The notes under the pieces: model-generated
Told to the model about the DNA's origin: nothing
Databases searched by the model: none
What the model saw: the letters and a program-made list of their open reading frames with translations, nothing else
Made by a program: the position numbers and the translations under genes
Origin: Stappia stellulata
Lineage (GTDB): Bacteria > Pseudomonadota > Alphaproteobacteria > Rhizobiales > Stappiaceae
DNA length: 64,000 nucleotides
Assembly: GCF_020176715.1 (NCBI RefSeq)
Contig: NZ_JAIVMF010000001.1
Coordinates: 310,001-374,000 of the forward strand
Direction: 5' to 3'
Part shown: in pieces, positions 25,175 to 33,782 of the stretch
Layout of the letters: every line of letters begins with the position of its first letter
How positions within the stretch are numbered: the stretch's first letter is position 1

Positions 25175-26615
25175 TCTCATCGTCACCGGCGGAACGGTCA
25201 TTGCCGTCGACGCCGACCGCCGCATCATCGAAAACGGCGCCGTCGCCATCTCGGACGGGCGCATCGTCGCCGTCGGTCCGGCGGCGGAGGTCGCGGAGCG
25301 CTATCCGAACGCCGAGACGCTCGACGCCACCGGCAAGGTCGTCATGCCCGGGCTGATCGACGTTCATGCCCATGCCGGCCACGGCCTGGTCAAGACGATG
25401 GGCATGGACATCGGCAACCGCTGGGAAGAGATCTGCGGCGAAGTCTATACCACCGGCTCGACGCCCGAGTTCTGGCATGCGGAAGCCCGACTTGCCGCAC
25501 TGGAGCGGCTGACCTTCGGCGTCACCACCGGCGTCTCGCTGCTCGGCGGCGGCGACACCATCATGCGCACCGACGATCCGGTCTATGGCGCGGCCCATGC
25601 GCGCGGCGTGCTCGAGGTCGGCACGCGCTCCGTGGTTGCCGTCGGCCCGACCCGCGCCCCGCATCCGCGCACCTATGCCAATGGCGGCGCGGACCCGAAG
25701 CCGGTCTCCTTCGAAACCCAGCTCCAGACCTGCGAACGGTTGCTGAAGGACTGGCACGGCGCGGGCGACAACCGGGTGATGATCGCCCTGCTCTACCCCG
25801 TGCTGCGCAACGAGCATGAAAGCGACATGCCGCGTGCGGACTACGAGGAGGCGATCCGCCAGGCGCAGGCGACGCGCGCGCTGTCGCGCGATGCGAAGGT
25901 GGTCTTCACCCAGGACGGCCACTGGAAGGGTTCCATTCTGCGCGCGAAGGCGCTCGGCCTGCTCGGTCCGGATGCGCTGCTGTCGCACGCCATCGACATC
26001 ACCGAGGAAGAAGTCGCGATCTGCGCCGAAACGGACACCCGCATCGCGCACAACCCTTCTGCCGTCGCCTCGATCCTCGGCCGGTGCCCGGCCATCGAGC
26101 TGATGGAAGCCGGCGTGACCGTCGGCCTCGGCTCCGACGCGACCGCGCCGGACCGCTCCGCCGACATGTTCCGCCACATGCAGCAGGCCATGCACTACCA
26201 TCGCCGGCACTTCCGCGACCCGAGCGTGCTGCCGCCGGGCAAGGTGGTGGAAATGGCGACCATTGACGCCGCGAAGGCGCTCGGCCTCGACGCGGAAATC
26301 GGCTCGCTCGAGGTTGGCAAGCGCGCCGACATGATCCTCGTCGACATGCAGCGCCCGCATCTGGCGCCCGACAACATGGCCGCGCATCGCGTCGTGAACT
26401 TCGCGAATGGCAACGACGTCGATACGGTGATCGTCGGCGGCGAGATCTGTCTGAAGGATCGCAAGCCGACGCGGGTGTCCGGCGCAGAAATCCTGGCCGA
26501 GGCCGCGCGCGAGACCGACGCCATGATCGAACGTATCGGCGCGGCGGCGGACCTGAAGATGCAGCCCGGCTTCTGGAAAGAGCCGCGCGCGCGCAAGACG
26601 GAGCCCCGGTCATGA
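25167..26615 (+). CDS. amidohydrolase, SsnA/AtzB-like (N-heterocycle deaminase/hydrolase group)
   Basis: This 482-residue metal-dependent hydrolase has the HxH motif in LIDVHAHAGHG, further metal ligands in FTQDGHW and LSHAIDI, and the Asp motif GLGSDATAPDRSADMF. This pattern fits the cytosine-deaminase-like group that includes SsnA, AtzB and methylthioadenosine deaminase-like enzymes, which deaminate or dehalogenate N-heterocycles. It overlaps the preceding binding-protein gene and the following racemase gene. With the hydantoinase nearby, degradation of a cyclic nitrogen compound is the most economical reading. Confidence 0.85.
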   Translation: MADLIVTGGTVIAVDADRRIIENGAVAISDGRIVAVGPAAEVAERYPNAETLDATGKVVMPGLIDVHAHAGHGLVKTMGMDIGNRWEEICGEVYTTGSTPEFWHAEARLAALERLTFGVTTGVSLLGGGDTIMRTDDPVYGAAHARGVLEVGTRSVVAVGPTRAPHPRTYANGGADPKPVSFETQLQTCERLLKDWHGAGDNRVMIALLYPVLRNEHESDMPRADYEEAIRQAQATRALSRDAKVVFTQDGHWKGSILRAKALGLLGPDALLSHAIDITEEEVAICAETDTRIAHNPSAVASILGRCPAIELMEAGVTVGLGSDATAPDRSADMFRHMQQAMHYHRRHFRDPSVLPPGKVVEMATIDAAKALGLDAEIGSLEVGKRADMILVDMQRPHLAPDNMAAHRVVNFANGNDVDTVIVGGEICLKDRKPTRVSGAEILAEAARETDAMIERIGAAADLKMQPGFWKEPRARKTEPRS

Positions 26616-27271
26616 CCCTGCATATCCTCAACCCGAACTCCTCGCGCGTCGTCACCGACGGGATCGATGCAGCCATCGACCCGATGCGCGCGGGCGCGGG
26701 CGTCGACATTCGCTGCCACCTTCTGCCCGAGGGACCGCCGGGGATCGAGACGCAGGCGCATGTCGACGGCGTCGTGCTGCCGCTGCTTGCCCAGGCGCGC
26801 GCGCTCGAAGATGAGGCCAGCGCCTTCGTGATCGCCTGTTTCTCCGATCCCGGCCTTGCGGCGCTGCGCGAGCAAAGCACCCGTCCGGTGCTCGGCATCG
26901 GCGAGAGCGCCTATCTCACCGCGCTGACGATGGGGCAGCGCTTCGGCATCGTCTCGATCAAGCGCGGCTCGGTCGCACGCCACATCAAGACGCTCGGCGC
27001 CATGGGCATTCTCGACCGGCTGGCCGCCGACCGTCCGATCGACCTCGGCGTGGCCGAACTCTCCGACGAGACCCGCACCCGTAGCCGGCTTGAGGAAGTC
27101 GGCGCCCAGCTTCGCGACTCCGACGGCGCCGACGTTCTCATCCTCGGCTGCGCCGGCATGGCCGGCTATCGACGGGACCTTCAGCAAACCCTCGGCATTC
27201 CGGTGATCGACCCGTGCCAGGCGGCAACCGCGATGGCGCTCGGCCGCATCGCGCTCGCCCGCTGCGATTGA
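26612..27271 (+). CDS. aspartate/glutamate/hydantoin racemase family protein
   Basis: This 219-residue protein has two catalytic Cys residues in the expected places, VIACFSDPG and ILGCAGMAGY, and the start ILNPNSS typical of hydantoin racemases. These enzymes racemise by a two-base Cys mechanism without cofactor. In hydantoin utilisation they convert the isomer that the hydantoinase does not accept. The start overlaps the amidohydrolase stop in ATGA form. Confidence 0.88.
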   Translation: MTLHILNPNSSRVVTDGIDAAIDPMRAGAGVDIRCHLLPEGPPGIETQAHVDGVVLPLLAQARALEDEASAFVIACFSDPGLAALREQSTRPVLGIGESAYLTALTMGQRFGIVSIKRGSVARHIKTLGAMGILDRLAADRPIDLGVAELSDETRTRSRLEEVGAQLRDSDGADVLILGCAGMAGYRRDLQQTLGIPVIDPCQAATAMALGRIALARCD

Positions 27272-27293
27272 ACTTGAAAAGGAAAAGACCAAG

Positions 27294-28217
27294 ATGATGA
27301 GACTGAGCGAAGACGCACGCGGCGTCTATGTCATTGCCATCACACCGTTTACCGACACGGGCGCGCTCGATCTGGAAGGCTGCGACAGGCTGGTCGACTT
27401 CTATCTGGAGGCCGGCGCGACCGGCCTGACGGTGCTTGGCATGATGGGCGAGGCACCCAAGCTGACGGTGGAGGAATCGCGCAAGGTCGTCGGCCGCATC
27501 CTCAAGCGGGTGGACCGACGCGTTCCCGTCGTCGCAGGTGTCTCGGCGCCCGGCTTTGCCCAGATCGACGCGCTGACGAAGATGGTGATGGGCGACGGCG
27601 CCGCCGGCGTGATGATTGCCCCTCCGGGGAGCTTGCGCACCGACGACCAGATCGTCGGCTATTACACGCAAGTTGCGGAGCTTATCGGCGACGTACCTTT
27701 CGTTCTGCAAGACTTCCCGCTCGCCACAGGCGTGCAGATGTCGGTCTCGACCATCGCGCGGATCGTCAACACGCTTCCCACCTGCGTCTGCCTGAAGCAT
27801 GAAGACTGGCCGGGGCTTGCCAAGATCACCGCATTGCGCAAGGAAGGCACCCTCGACCGGCGCATTTCCATCCTCTGCGGCAACGGCGGCATGTTCCTGC
27901 CGGAGGAGATGGAACGCGGCGCCGACGGCGCGATGACCGGTTTCGCCTATCCGGAGATGATGGCGACCGTCGTCGAGCATCACGCCAAGGGCGACATGGA
28001 GCGGGCCCGCGACCTGTTCGACGCCTATCTGCCGCTCGCCCGTTTCGAGCAGCAGCCGGGCCTCGGCCTTGCCATTCGCAAATACACCCTCGCCAAGCGC
28101 GGGATCATCGCTTCCCCCGCCCTGCGCAAGCCGGGCAACGCGCTGGACGCGACGACACGGGGCCAAGTCGACCGCCTGATCGCGCGCCAGGAAACCCGTT
28201 TGAAGGAGCTGAACTGA
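27294..28217 (+). CDS. DapA-like (dihydrodipicolinate synthase family) aldolase/lyase
   Basis: This 307-residue TIM-barrel protein belongs to the N-acetylneuraminate lyase/DHDPS superfamily. The Schiff-base Lys is in CVCLKHEDWPGL, and the substrate loop GMMGEAPKLT replaces the GTTGE of true DHDPS. The usual YNxP motif reads QDFP, so the catalytic Tyr is Gln, as in several catabolic members. It probably cleaves or dehydrates a 2-oxo acid formed lower in the pathway. It is 22 bases after the racemase and shares one base with the SDR gene. Confidence 0.85.
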   Translation: MMRLSEDARGVYVIAITPFTDTGALDLEGCDRLVDFYLEAGATGLTVLGMMGEAPKLTVEESRKVVGRILKRVDRRVPVVAGVSAPGFAQIDALTKMVMGDGAAGVMIAPPGSLRTDDQIVGYYTQVAELIGDVPFVLQDFPLATGVQMSVSTIARIVNTLPTCVCLKHEDWPGLAKITALRKEGTLDRRISILCGNGGMFLPEEMERGADGAMTGFAYPEMMATVVEHHAKGDMERARDLFDAYLPLARFEQQPGLGLAIRKYTLAKRGIIASPALRKPGNALDATTRGQVDRLIARQETRLKELN

Positions 28218-28993
28218 TGGATCTGGGTCTTGCCAACAAGAAGGCGCTCGTTCTGGGCGCAAGCCGTGGCCTCGGCCGCGCCATCGCCGAAACGCTGGCG
28301 GCCGAGGGTGCGCATGTGATCGCTGCTGCCCGCAACGCCGACACCATCCGCGACTGGGCAGCCGACCTGCCGGCCGGCAAGGTCGAGGCGCTCGCGCTCG
28401 ACCTCACCGACATCGAGGCGGTGGACAAGGCGATCGACGGCATTCTGGCCGACGGCGGCGTCGACGTGCTGGTGAACAACATCGGCGGCCCGCCCCCGGG
28501 CACCGCGCAGGCGGCAAAGCGCGGCGACTGGATCGCCCAGTTCGAGGGCATGGCGGCAAACCTCTTCCACATCACCGGCCGCCTTCTGCCGAAGATGCAG
28601 GAACGCGGCTTCGGCCGGGTGATCACCATCACCTCCTCGGGCGTGGAACAGCCGATCCCGAACCTAGCGCTCTCCAACGGCATTCGCGCCGCCGTCGTCG
28701 GCTGGTCGAAGACGCTCTCCAACGAGGTCGCCAAGGACGGCGTGACGGTCAACGTCGTGCTGCCGGGCCGCATCCACACCGCTCGCGTCGACGAGCTGGA
28801 CGCCGCCGCCGCCAAGCGCACCGGCAAGCCGGTGGAACAGGTCGCGACCGCCTCGGCCGCCGCAATCCCCGCCGGCCGCTACGGACGCCCACAGGAATTC
28901 GCCGACGTCGTCACCTTCCTCGCCTCGACGCGGGCAAGCTACGTCACCGGCAGCCGCATCCGGATCGACGGCGGCGCGATCAAGGGCATCTGA
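28217..28993 (+). CDS. short-chain dehydrogenase/reductase with altered catalytic motif
   Basis: This 258-residue SDR has an intact cofactor site (GASRGLGRA at residues 14-22, NNIGG near 87) and the C-terminal pattern GRYGRPQEFADVVTFLAS. The catalytic YxxxK is replaced by Ser153-x3-Arg157 (LALSNGIRAAV), although Ser140/141 remain. Some SDRs with an LSN..R signature are annotated as 3-oxoacyl-ACP reductase-like proteins without known activity. It ends the catabolic operon and is followed by a strong hairpin. It may be a binding or non-canonical enzyme. Confidence 0.85.
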   Translation: MDLGLANKKALVLGASRGLGRAIAETLAAEGAHVIAAARNADTIRDWAADLPAGKVEALALDLTDIEAVDKAIDGILADGGVDVLVNNIGGPPPGTAQAAKRGDWIAQFEGMAANLFHITGRLLPKMQERGFGRVITITSSGVEQPIPNLALSNGIRAAVVGWSKTLSNEVAKDGVTVNVVLPGRIHTARVDELDAAAAKRTGKPVEQVATASAAAIPAGRYGRPQEFADVVTFLASTRASYVTGSRIRIDGGAIKGI

Positions 28994-29025
28994 GGCGGGT
29001 TGGTCTCAGAAGCGGTGAACGACAA

Positions 29026-29054
29026 AAGCCGGAGCGCGGCAGGTGCTCCGGCTT
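29026..29054 (+). terminator. hairpin after the catabolic operon (weak terminator)
   Basis: AAGCCGGAGC (29026-29035) pairs perfectly with GCTCCGGCTT (29045-29054) around a 9-base loop. No T run follows, so factor-independent termination is uncertain. A near-identical hairpin lies at 31004-31032, on the other side of the AT-rich island. Confidence 0.55.
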
Positions 29055-29201
29055 ATAAACTGAGAGAGGACTCGCACCTACACCCCTAAAATTTATCTGA
29101 CAAAAGAGTATTTTTTTATTTACTCGCCATAGAGTTGCATTCATAATAACAACGTTAACATCCGTGAGTAGTAGTTACAATTCCATATCGCAGGGCAGTT
29201 G

Positions 29202-29498
29202 ATGACAGATTTTATTGATAATTTGTTTTTTGCTTTTCAACTCTTTGGGTTTTTATTTTTTTCAAAGGTCATAATATATGATGGATCAAGAGAAATAATA
29301 ACATACAAAAAAATAAGAAAATTTCCGAAAAAAATGTACGGAATGGAGACTTATATTAATAGTCATCATGTCAGTGAAAAATACGCCTTTTTTACTCTTA
29401 TTTTGTTATACTCTCTTATACTAACCATATCTACAATATATCTATTAGATAACATAAATAGTCTGGAGGTCTTCCGATGGGCTCTAAGGGTGGGATAG
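29202..29498 (+). CDS. small AT-rich hypothetical membrane protein
   Basis: This 98-residue frame encodes two strongly hydrophobic segments (about residues 8-27, FFAFQLFGFLFF region, and 63-83, FFTLILLYSLILTISTIYLL) separated by a basic stretch rich in Lys. I do not recognise the family. Base composition is far more AT-rich than the neighbouring operons, which indicates transfer. It overlaps the next gene by 22 bases. The ribosome binding site is weak, so the call rests on length, membrane pattern and coupling. A role as a partner or immunity-like protein for the downstream product is speculation. Confidence 0.45.
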   Translation: MTDFIDNLFFAFQLFGFLFFSKVIIYDGSREIITYKKIRKFPKKMYGMETYINSHHVSEKYAFFTLILLYSLILTISTIYLLDNINSLEVFRWALRVG

Positions 29499-30784
29499 GC
29501 GCTTCTTATAGCGGAAGTTTTTCACCTCATGAAAGGGTCGAGATTTCGGGTAAAATGGAAGCTTCCCTCGATTTTGCGCTGGGAATAGGAATTGTGGGCG
29601 CAGCTGTTAAGTTTGACCCAAATACTTACGATATTACAGTATCAGCGTCTGGCTTTGGTGGAATCGCAAATTTTAAGGCAGGCTTTTGGTCCGGCACGCT
29701 TGGCGGTAACTATGGTTTCGGAGCTATCCTTGGTGCTAAGGCTGGTCAGATAGGAGCCTATGGCAAAGCAGAGATAGTCGGCGGCAGGGAAATTACAGGG
29801 ATTAATTTTTCCGACCCACTGAATACCAATTCTTGGACCGTTAGAGATAGCATAGATGCCAAATTGAAATTAGGACTATTGTACGGATCCGCTGAAGCTA
29901 AAATTTCTGTCGATACAGAAAACCGCTGTTTCCTCGCGGGCACGCCAATCGACATGTGGGACGGGACGCAGAAGCCCATCGAGGAAATCGCGGCGGGGGA
30001 TGTGGTCGTTTCCTATGACGCGAGCGGGACCCTCAAGCCGGGTCGGGTCAAGCGGACCTTCGAGAACCGCGTCGCGCATATCCTCGACGTTCACGGGCTG
30101 ATGGTCACGCCGGGGCATGCCACTTATTGCGCGGACGGCAAGTTCGCCGGTCGACACGTGCCGATGATCGACATTCTGCGCTCCGACGGCGCGTTGGTGA
30201 CCCGCGACGGCCAGATGGTTCGGGCCGCGACCAACTGCTTGGTCGGATCGCTGGAGGACCGCTTCGTCAAGGCCGTCACCTTCGAGGATGTGCCCGGCAC
30301 CGACAGCGTGCGCATTCTGGACAGCGGCGAGATCCGTCTCGGCACGCGCTACATGCGCGCCGACGGGGCGACGATGAGCGTGCTGGAAACAATCCGAAAA
30401 ATGGGCGCGTCGCTCAGCGACGATGGCCACGTCATCCTGCCGGGCCCGGGCGAGAAAACGCCGTTCTTCTGGACCTTCGGCAAGTATCTTCCCCGCCCCG
30501 AGGATTATGTCCTGCAGCGCAGCCAGTTGACGCTCAACGACATCTACGAGGCGGACGAATGGGAAGCGGTCGGGCCGCAAATGCCGTCGCCTTTTGCCGG
30601 GGAAGCTGGTCCGGGGTTTTCGCCGAGTCGTGGCGGCGTTCGCGCGCCGGGCAGATCAGAGCCAACCCCCAATATCCCGCTTGCCATGCGCGGCCACCCG
30701 AACCAGCCGACGATGTCACGCCGCCAGCGCCGGGCGATGGACGCGCGGGCGCGCAAGCAGCAGAAAGCCCGCATGGCGCACTAA
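29477..30784 (+). CDS. Hint-domain (hedgehog/intein-fold) protein with Gly-rich N-terminal half
   Basis: This 435-residue protein is a two-part mosaic. Residues 1-150 are Gly-rich and beta-like (GFGGIANFKAGFW, GGNYGFGAILGAKAG), resembling stretches before Hint domains in large polymorphic exoproteins. From Cys151 a Hint domain begins (CFLAGTPIDMWDG, IEEIAAGDVVVSYD) with the conserved T-x-x-H block VTPGHATY (His214). A basic tail (MSRRQRRAMDARARKQQ) ends the protein. The coding sequence changes abruptly from AT-rich to GC-rich near 29930, exactly at Cys151. No signal peptide is visible. Start 29477 has a GGAGG site at 29464-29468. It may be a truncated remnant of a larger secreted protein or a functional autoprocessing unit. 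Confidence 0.75.
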   Translation: MGSKGGIGASYSGSFSPHERVEISGKMEASLDFALGIGIVGAAVKFDPNTYDITVSASGFGGIANFKAGFWSGTLGGNYGFGAILGAKAGQIGAYGKAEIVGGREITGINFSDPLNTNSWTVRDSIDAKLKLGLLYGSAEAKISVDTENRCFLAGTPIDMWDGTQKPIEEIAAGDVVVSYDASGTLKPGRVKRTFENRVAHILDVHGLMVTPGHATYCADGKFAGRHVPMIDILRSDGALVTRDGQMVRAATNCLVGSLEDRFVKAVTFEDVPGTDSVRILDSGEIRLGTRYMRADGATMSVLETIRKMGASLSDDGHVILPGPGEKTPFFWTFGKYLPRPEDYVLQRSQLTLNDIYEADEWEAVGPQMPSPFAGEAGPGFSPSRGGVRAPGRSEPTPNIPLAMRGHPNQPTMSRRQRRAMDARARKQQKARMAH

Positions 30785-31003
30785 AAACGCCGGGGCGCGA
30801 AACATGCTAAGGCTGAGGTTGATCGTAACGATTGTGACCACTCTTGGCGCCATATCGGGCAAGCGTCAGCGCGACCCGGTATCGGAGAGCCAAAAGCCTG
30901 GATTTCCTGAGGCTGAGAGACGCCGACAGGCAGTGCCTCTCCGGTCCCGGCTCTCATTGCATTCGGCCGGGATGAGGACGCCTCAAGCTTTTATCATTAG
31001 TCT

Positions 31004-31034
31004 AAGCCGGGGCGCGACATGCGCTCCGGCTTTT
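31004..31034 (+). terminator. intrinsic terminator at the right edge of the AT-rich island
   Basis: AAGCCGGGGCGC (31004-31015) pairs with GCGCTCCGGCTT (31021-31032) with one G-T pair and a 5-base loop, followed by TTTT. It lies between the Hint gene and the convergent hydantoinase gene and closely resembles the hairpin at 29026-29054. Confidence 0.7.
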
Positions 31035-31057
31035 CCTTTTTCCGCGGGCTGTTCACC

Positions 31058-32470
31058 TCACCGAAACAGGCTGCTCTGCCCGCGCGGTAAATATGCGCCC
31101 CTGCCCTTTTCAGCGACCAGCTCGCCGTTCTCCACCGCGACTTCGCCGCGCAGCAGGACCGTGACCGGGCGTCCGGTGATCTCCATGCCCTCATAGGGCG
31201 TGTAGTCGGCGCCGTGCTGGAGGTCGGCGTTGCGGATCGTGCCCTTTGCCGTCGGGTCCCAAATCGCGATGTCGGCGTCGGACCCGACAGCAATCGTGCC
31301 CTTTTGCGGATAGAGGCCGTAGAGCTTCGCGTGGTTGGTGGCGGTCAGTTCGACGAAGCGGTTGACGTCGATGCGGCCCGTGGCGACGCCTTGCGAAAAC
31401 AGGATCTGCAGCCTGGTGCCGACGCCCGGAATGCCGTTCGGGATCCAGCGGAAGGACTTTCTGCCCTTCTCCGTCTTCTTGCCGGCGCTCTCCTCGAAGC
31501 GGAACGGGCAGTGATCGGAGGAGAAGAGGTCAAAGACGCCGGTCTCCAGGCCCTGCCAGCAGGCGTCCTGGCTCGGCTTGTCGCGCGGCGGTGGCGAGCA
31601 GACGTATTTCGCGCCCTCGAAATCCTCCGTGTCGAGATCCTCGGCGGTGAGCACCAGATATTGTGGGCAGGTCTCGCCGGCGATTTTCTGCCCGCGCATC
31701 CGTGCGCGGCCGATCTCCTCCATCGCCTCGCGGTTGGAGACATGGACGATGACGATGGGCGTGTCGACGATCTCGGCAAGCGACAGCGCGCGGTGGGTCG
31801 CCTCGCGCTCGGCGGCGATCGGCCGGCTGGTCGCGTGGTGATAGGGCGCGGTGTCGCCGTCCTCCTCGCGCCGTCCGATCAGATAGCGGATCGCGTCCTC
31901 GTTCTCGCAGTGGACGAGGACGACCTGCTTGGAGCGGCGAGCGGAATCGAGCGTTGCCAGGATCTCGTCGTCGCGCAGGCGCAGGCCCTCGTAGGTCATG
32001 AAGACCTTGATCGAGGTGTAGCCTTCCTGCGCGAGCGCCGGCATCTCCTGGCCCAGAACGGTCGGCGTCGGATCGGAGACGATCAGATGGAAGCTGACGT
32101 CCGTGTAGCAGTTGCCTTCCGCAAGGGCGTGATAGCCGTTGAGCGCTTCGCGCAGGCCGACGCCCTTTTCCTGCAGGCAGAACGGCATCACCGTGGTGTT
32201 GCCGCCAAGGATCGCGGAGCGGGTGGCGCTTTCGAAATCATCCGCCATGACGATGCCCTCGCCCGACGGCTGGGCGATGTGCACATGGCTGTCGATGCCG
32301 CCCGGCATGACGAGCAGGCCGCGTGCGTCGATCTCGCGCGCGCCCTTGGCGAGATCCGAGCCGAGGGCGACGATCCTGCCGTCGCGAATGCCAACGTCAC
32401 AGGTGACGGCATCGGCGGCGGTCACCACCGTGCCGCCGCGAATGACCGTGTCGAAACCGGCCGAACTCAT
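31058..32470 (-). CDS. dihydropyrimidinase/hydantoinase family amidohydrolase (copy 2)
   Basis: This 470-residue zinc amidohydrolase has DSHVHIAQPSGEG as the metal motif, the Lys for carboxylation in SIKVFMTYEGLRL, VHCEN, IVHVSNREAMEEI, ETCPQYL and a C-terminal SDADIAIWDP block. It would open a cyclic ureide or imide ring. It differs clearly from copy 1 (15379-16800) in substrate-loop sequences. It is the last gene of a minus-strand operon with a class V aminotransferase, with which it overlaps by 4 bases, and a polar amino-acid ABC transporter. Confidence 0.88.
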   Translation of the reverse strand: MSSAGFDTVIRGGTVVTAADAVTCDVGIRDGRIVALGSDLAKGAREIDARGLLVMPGGIDSHVHIAQPSGEGIVMADDFESATRSAILGGNTTVMPFCLQEKGVGLREALNGYHALAEGNCYTDVSFHLIVSDPTPTVLGQEMPALAQEGYTSIKVFMTYEGLRLRDDEILATLDSARRSKQVVLVHCENEDAIRYLIGRREEDGDTAPYHHATSRPIAAEREATHRALSLAEIVDTPIVIVHVSNREAMEEIGRARMRGQKIAGETCPQYLVLTAEDLDTEDFEGAKYVCSPPPRDKPSQDACWQGLETGVFDLFSSDHCPFRFEESAGKKTEKGRKSFRWIPNGIPGVGTRLQILFSQGVATGRIDVNRFVELTATNHAKLYGLYPQKGTIAVGSDADIAIWDPTAKGTIRNADLQHGADYTPYEGMEITGRPVTVLLRGEVAVENGELVAEKGRGAYLPRGQSSLFR

Positions 32471-33753
32471 GCGCCACCTGCCCGCGCCTGCCGCGTATCG
32501 CCGCGTGCGGCGTCGAGCACCGCGTCCAGTTCCCGCGTCATGCGGTCGACCTCTTCCAGCGTGTTGTAATGCACCATGGAGACGCGCACGACGCCGCCGG
32601 CCTCGGCCAGTCCGAGATCCTCGATCAGCCGGCGGGAGTGGAAGTCGCCGTGGCGGATGGCGATGCCCTTGGGGTCCATCTCGCGACAGAGCGCTTCCGG
32701 CGTCCAGCCATCCACGGTGAAGGCGATGGTCGGAATGCGGGTCGATGCGGGTGTATTTTCGCCCTGGCCGACGAGATGGACGTCGTCGCGGCCGTTGGCC
32801 CAGGACAGCAGCCGCTCGACCAGCGTGTTTTCCTGCGCGGTGATCGCCGAAAAGGCCGCCTCGACCTGCTCGCGCGGGGATGTGTCCGCCGCTCCGGCGC
32901 GTTTTCCAAGCTCCTGCAGATAATCGGTGATGCCGAGGATCGAGTACGCCAGTTCGTAGTTCGGATTGCCCGGCTCAAGTTTCCCCGGCACTTTGTCCTT
33001 GCCGTAGAAGTAGTGATAGAGCGTGTCGAGCTCGAGCAGATGGGAATGCTTGCCGTACATGACGGCGGTGTGCGGACCGTAGGTCTTGTAGAGGCTAAAG
33101 GCGTAGTAATCGACATCGAGCGCTTGAACGTCGATGGCGCGATGCGGCGCATAGGCGACCGCGTCGACGCAGATCCGCGCGCCGTGGGCATGGACGAAAT
33201 CGGCGATCTCGCGGATCGGATTGACCTCGCCCAGGATGTTGGAGACGTGATGCACGCACACAAGCCGGGTGCGGTCGCTGATCAGCGGTTCGAGGTCCGA
33301 CAGCTCCAGCTTCAAGGTTTCATGGTTGATCGGCCAGGTCTTGATGACGATGCCGAACTCGCTGAGCCGGTCCCAGGGGCCGATGTTGCTCTCGTGATCG
33401 GCAACGCAAATGACGATCTCGTCGCCCGGCGAGAGCTGGCTGCGCATCGCGGCGGCCAGATTTTGCATCAGGACCGTGGTGGAGGCGCCGAAGACGATCT
33501 CGTCGGAGCGCTGCGCATTGACGAGCACGCGTGCGGCGTCACGCGCCTCTTTAAGCGCATTGGCGGCGGCGACCGAGACCTCGTAGCTGCCGCCGATCTG
33601 CACGTTTTTCTCGTAGAGGAACGTGTTGATGCGCTCCACCGCGCCTTTCAGGATCTGCGACCCGCCGGCATTGTCGAAAAACACCCAGCCGCTCTGCAAG
33701 CCGGGGAACTGGGCGCGGACATACTCCATGTCGAGCGGCGCGTTGGTGAGCAT
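32467..33753 (-). CDS. class V aminotransferase / cysteine-desulfurase-like PLP enzyme
   Basis: This 428-residue fold-type I PLP enzyme has the pattern VFFDNAGGSQIL at the N-terminus, an ADHESNIGPW segment stacking on the cofactor, HHVSNILGEVNPI, the cofactor Asp in ICVDAVAYAPH, and the Schiff-base Lys in FSLYKTYGPH. It resembles SufS/CsdA-like and isopenicillin-N-epimerase-like enzymes, but no obvious mobile-loop Cys for persulfide formation is seen. It more likely performs a transamination, racemisation or elimination in the catabolic operon. The start at 33753 follows CGGAGA; an upstream in-frame TTG at 33786 overlaps the preceding gene. Confidence 0.82.
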   Translation of the reverse strand: MLTNAPLDMEYVRAQFPGLQSGWVFFDNAGGSQILKGAVERINTFLYEKNVQIGGSYEVSVAAANALKEARDAARVLVNAQRSDEIVFGASTTVLMQNLAAAMRSQLSPGDEIVICVADHESNIGPWDRLSEFGIVIKTWPINHETLKLELSDLEPLISDRTRLVCVHHVSNILGEVNPIREIADFVHAHGARICVDAVAYAPHRAIDVQALDVDYYAFSLYKTYGPHTAVMYGKHSHLLELDTLYHYFYGKDKVPGKLEPGNPNYELAYSILGITDYLQELGKRAGAADTSPREQVEAAFSAITAQENTLVERLLSWANGRDDVHLVGQGENTPASTRIPTIAFTVDGWTPEALCREMDPKGIAIRHGDFHSRRLIEDLGLAEAGGVVRVSMVHYNTLEEVDRMTRELDAVLDAARGDTRQARAGGA

Positions 33754-33782
33754 ATCTGTCTCCGAAACTGTCGTATCCAAGG

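Noticed and set aside
30841-30990. Structured-looking leader resembling a riboswitch (a CTGAG-rich segment near 30910)
   Set aside because: It lacks the ordered conserved blocks of TPP, glycine, SAM or guanidine riboswitches, and no same-strand gene follows.
29026-31034. Insertion sequence or transposon ends around the Hint island
   Set aside because: No transposase gene and no target-site duplication were found. The flanking hairpins are terminator-like.
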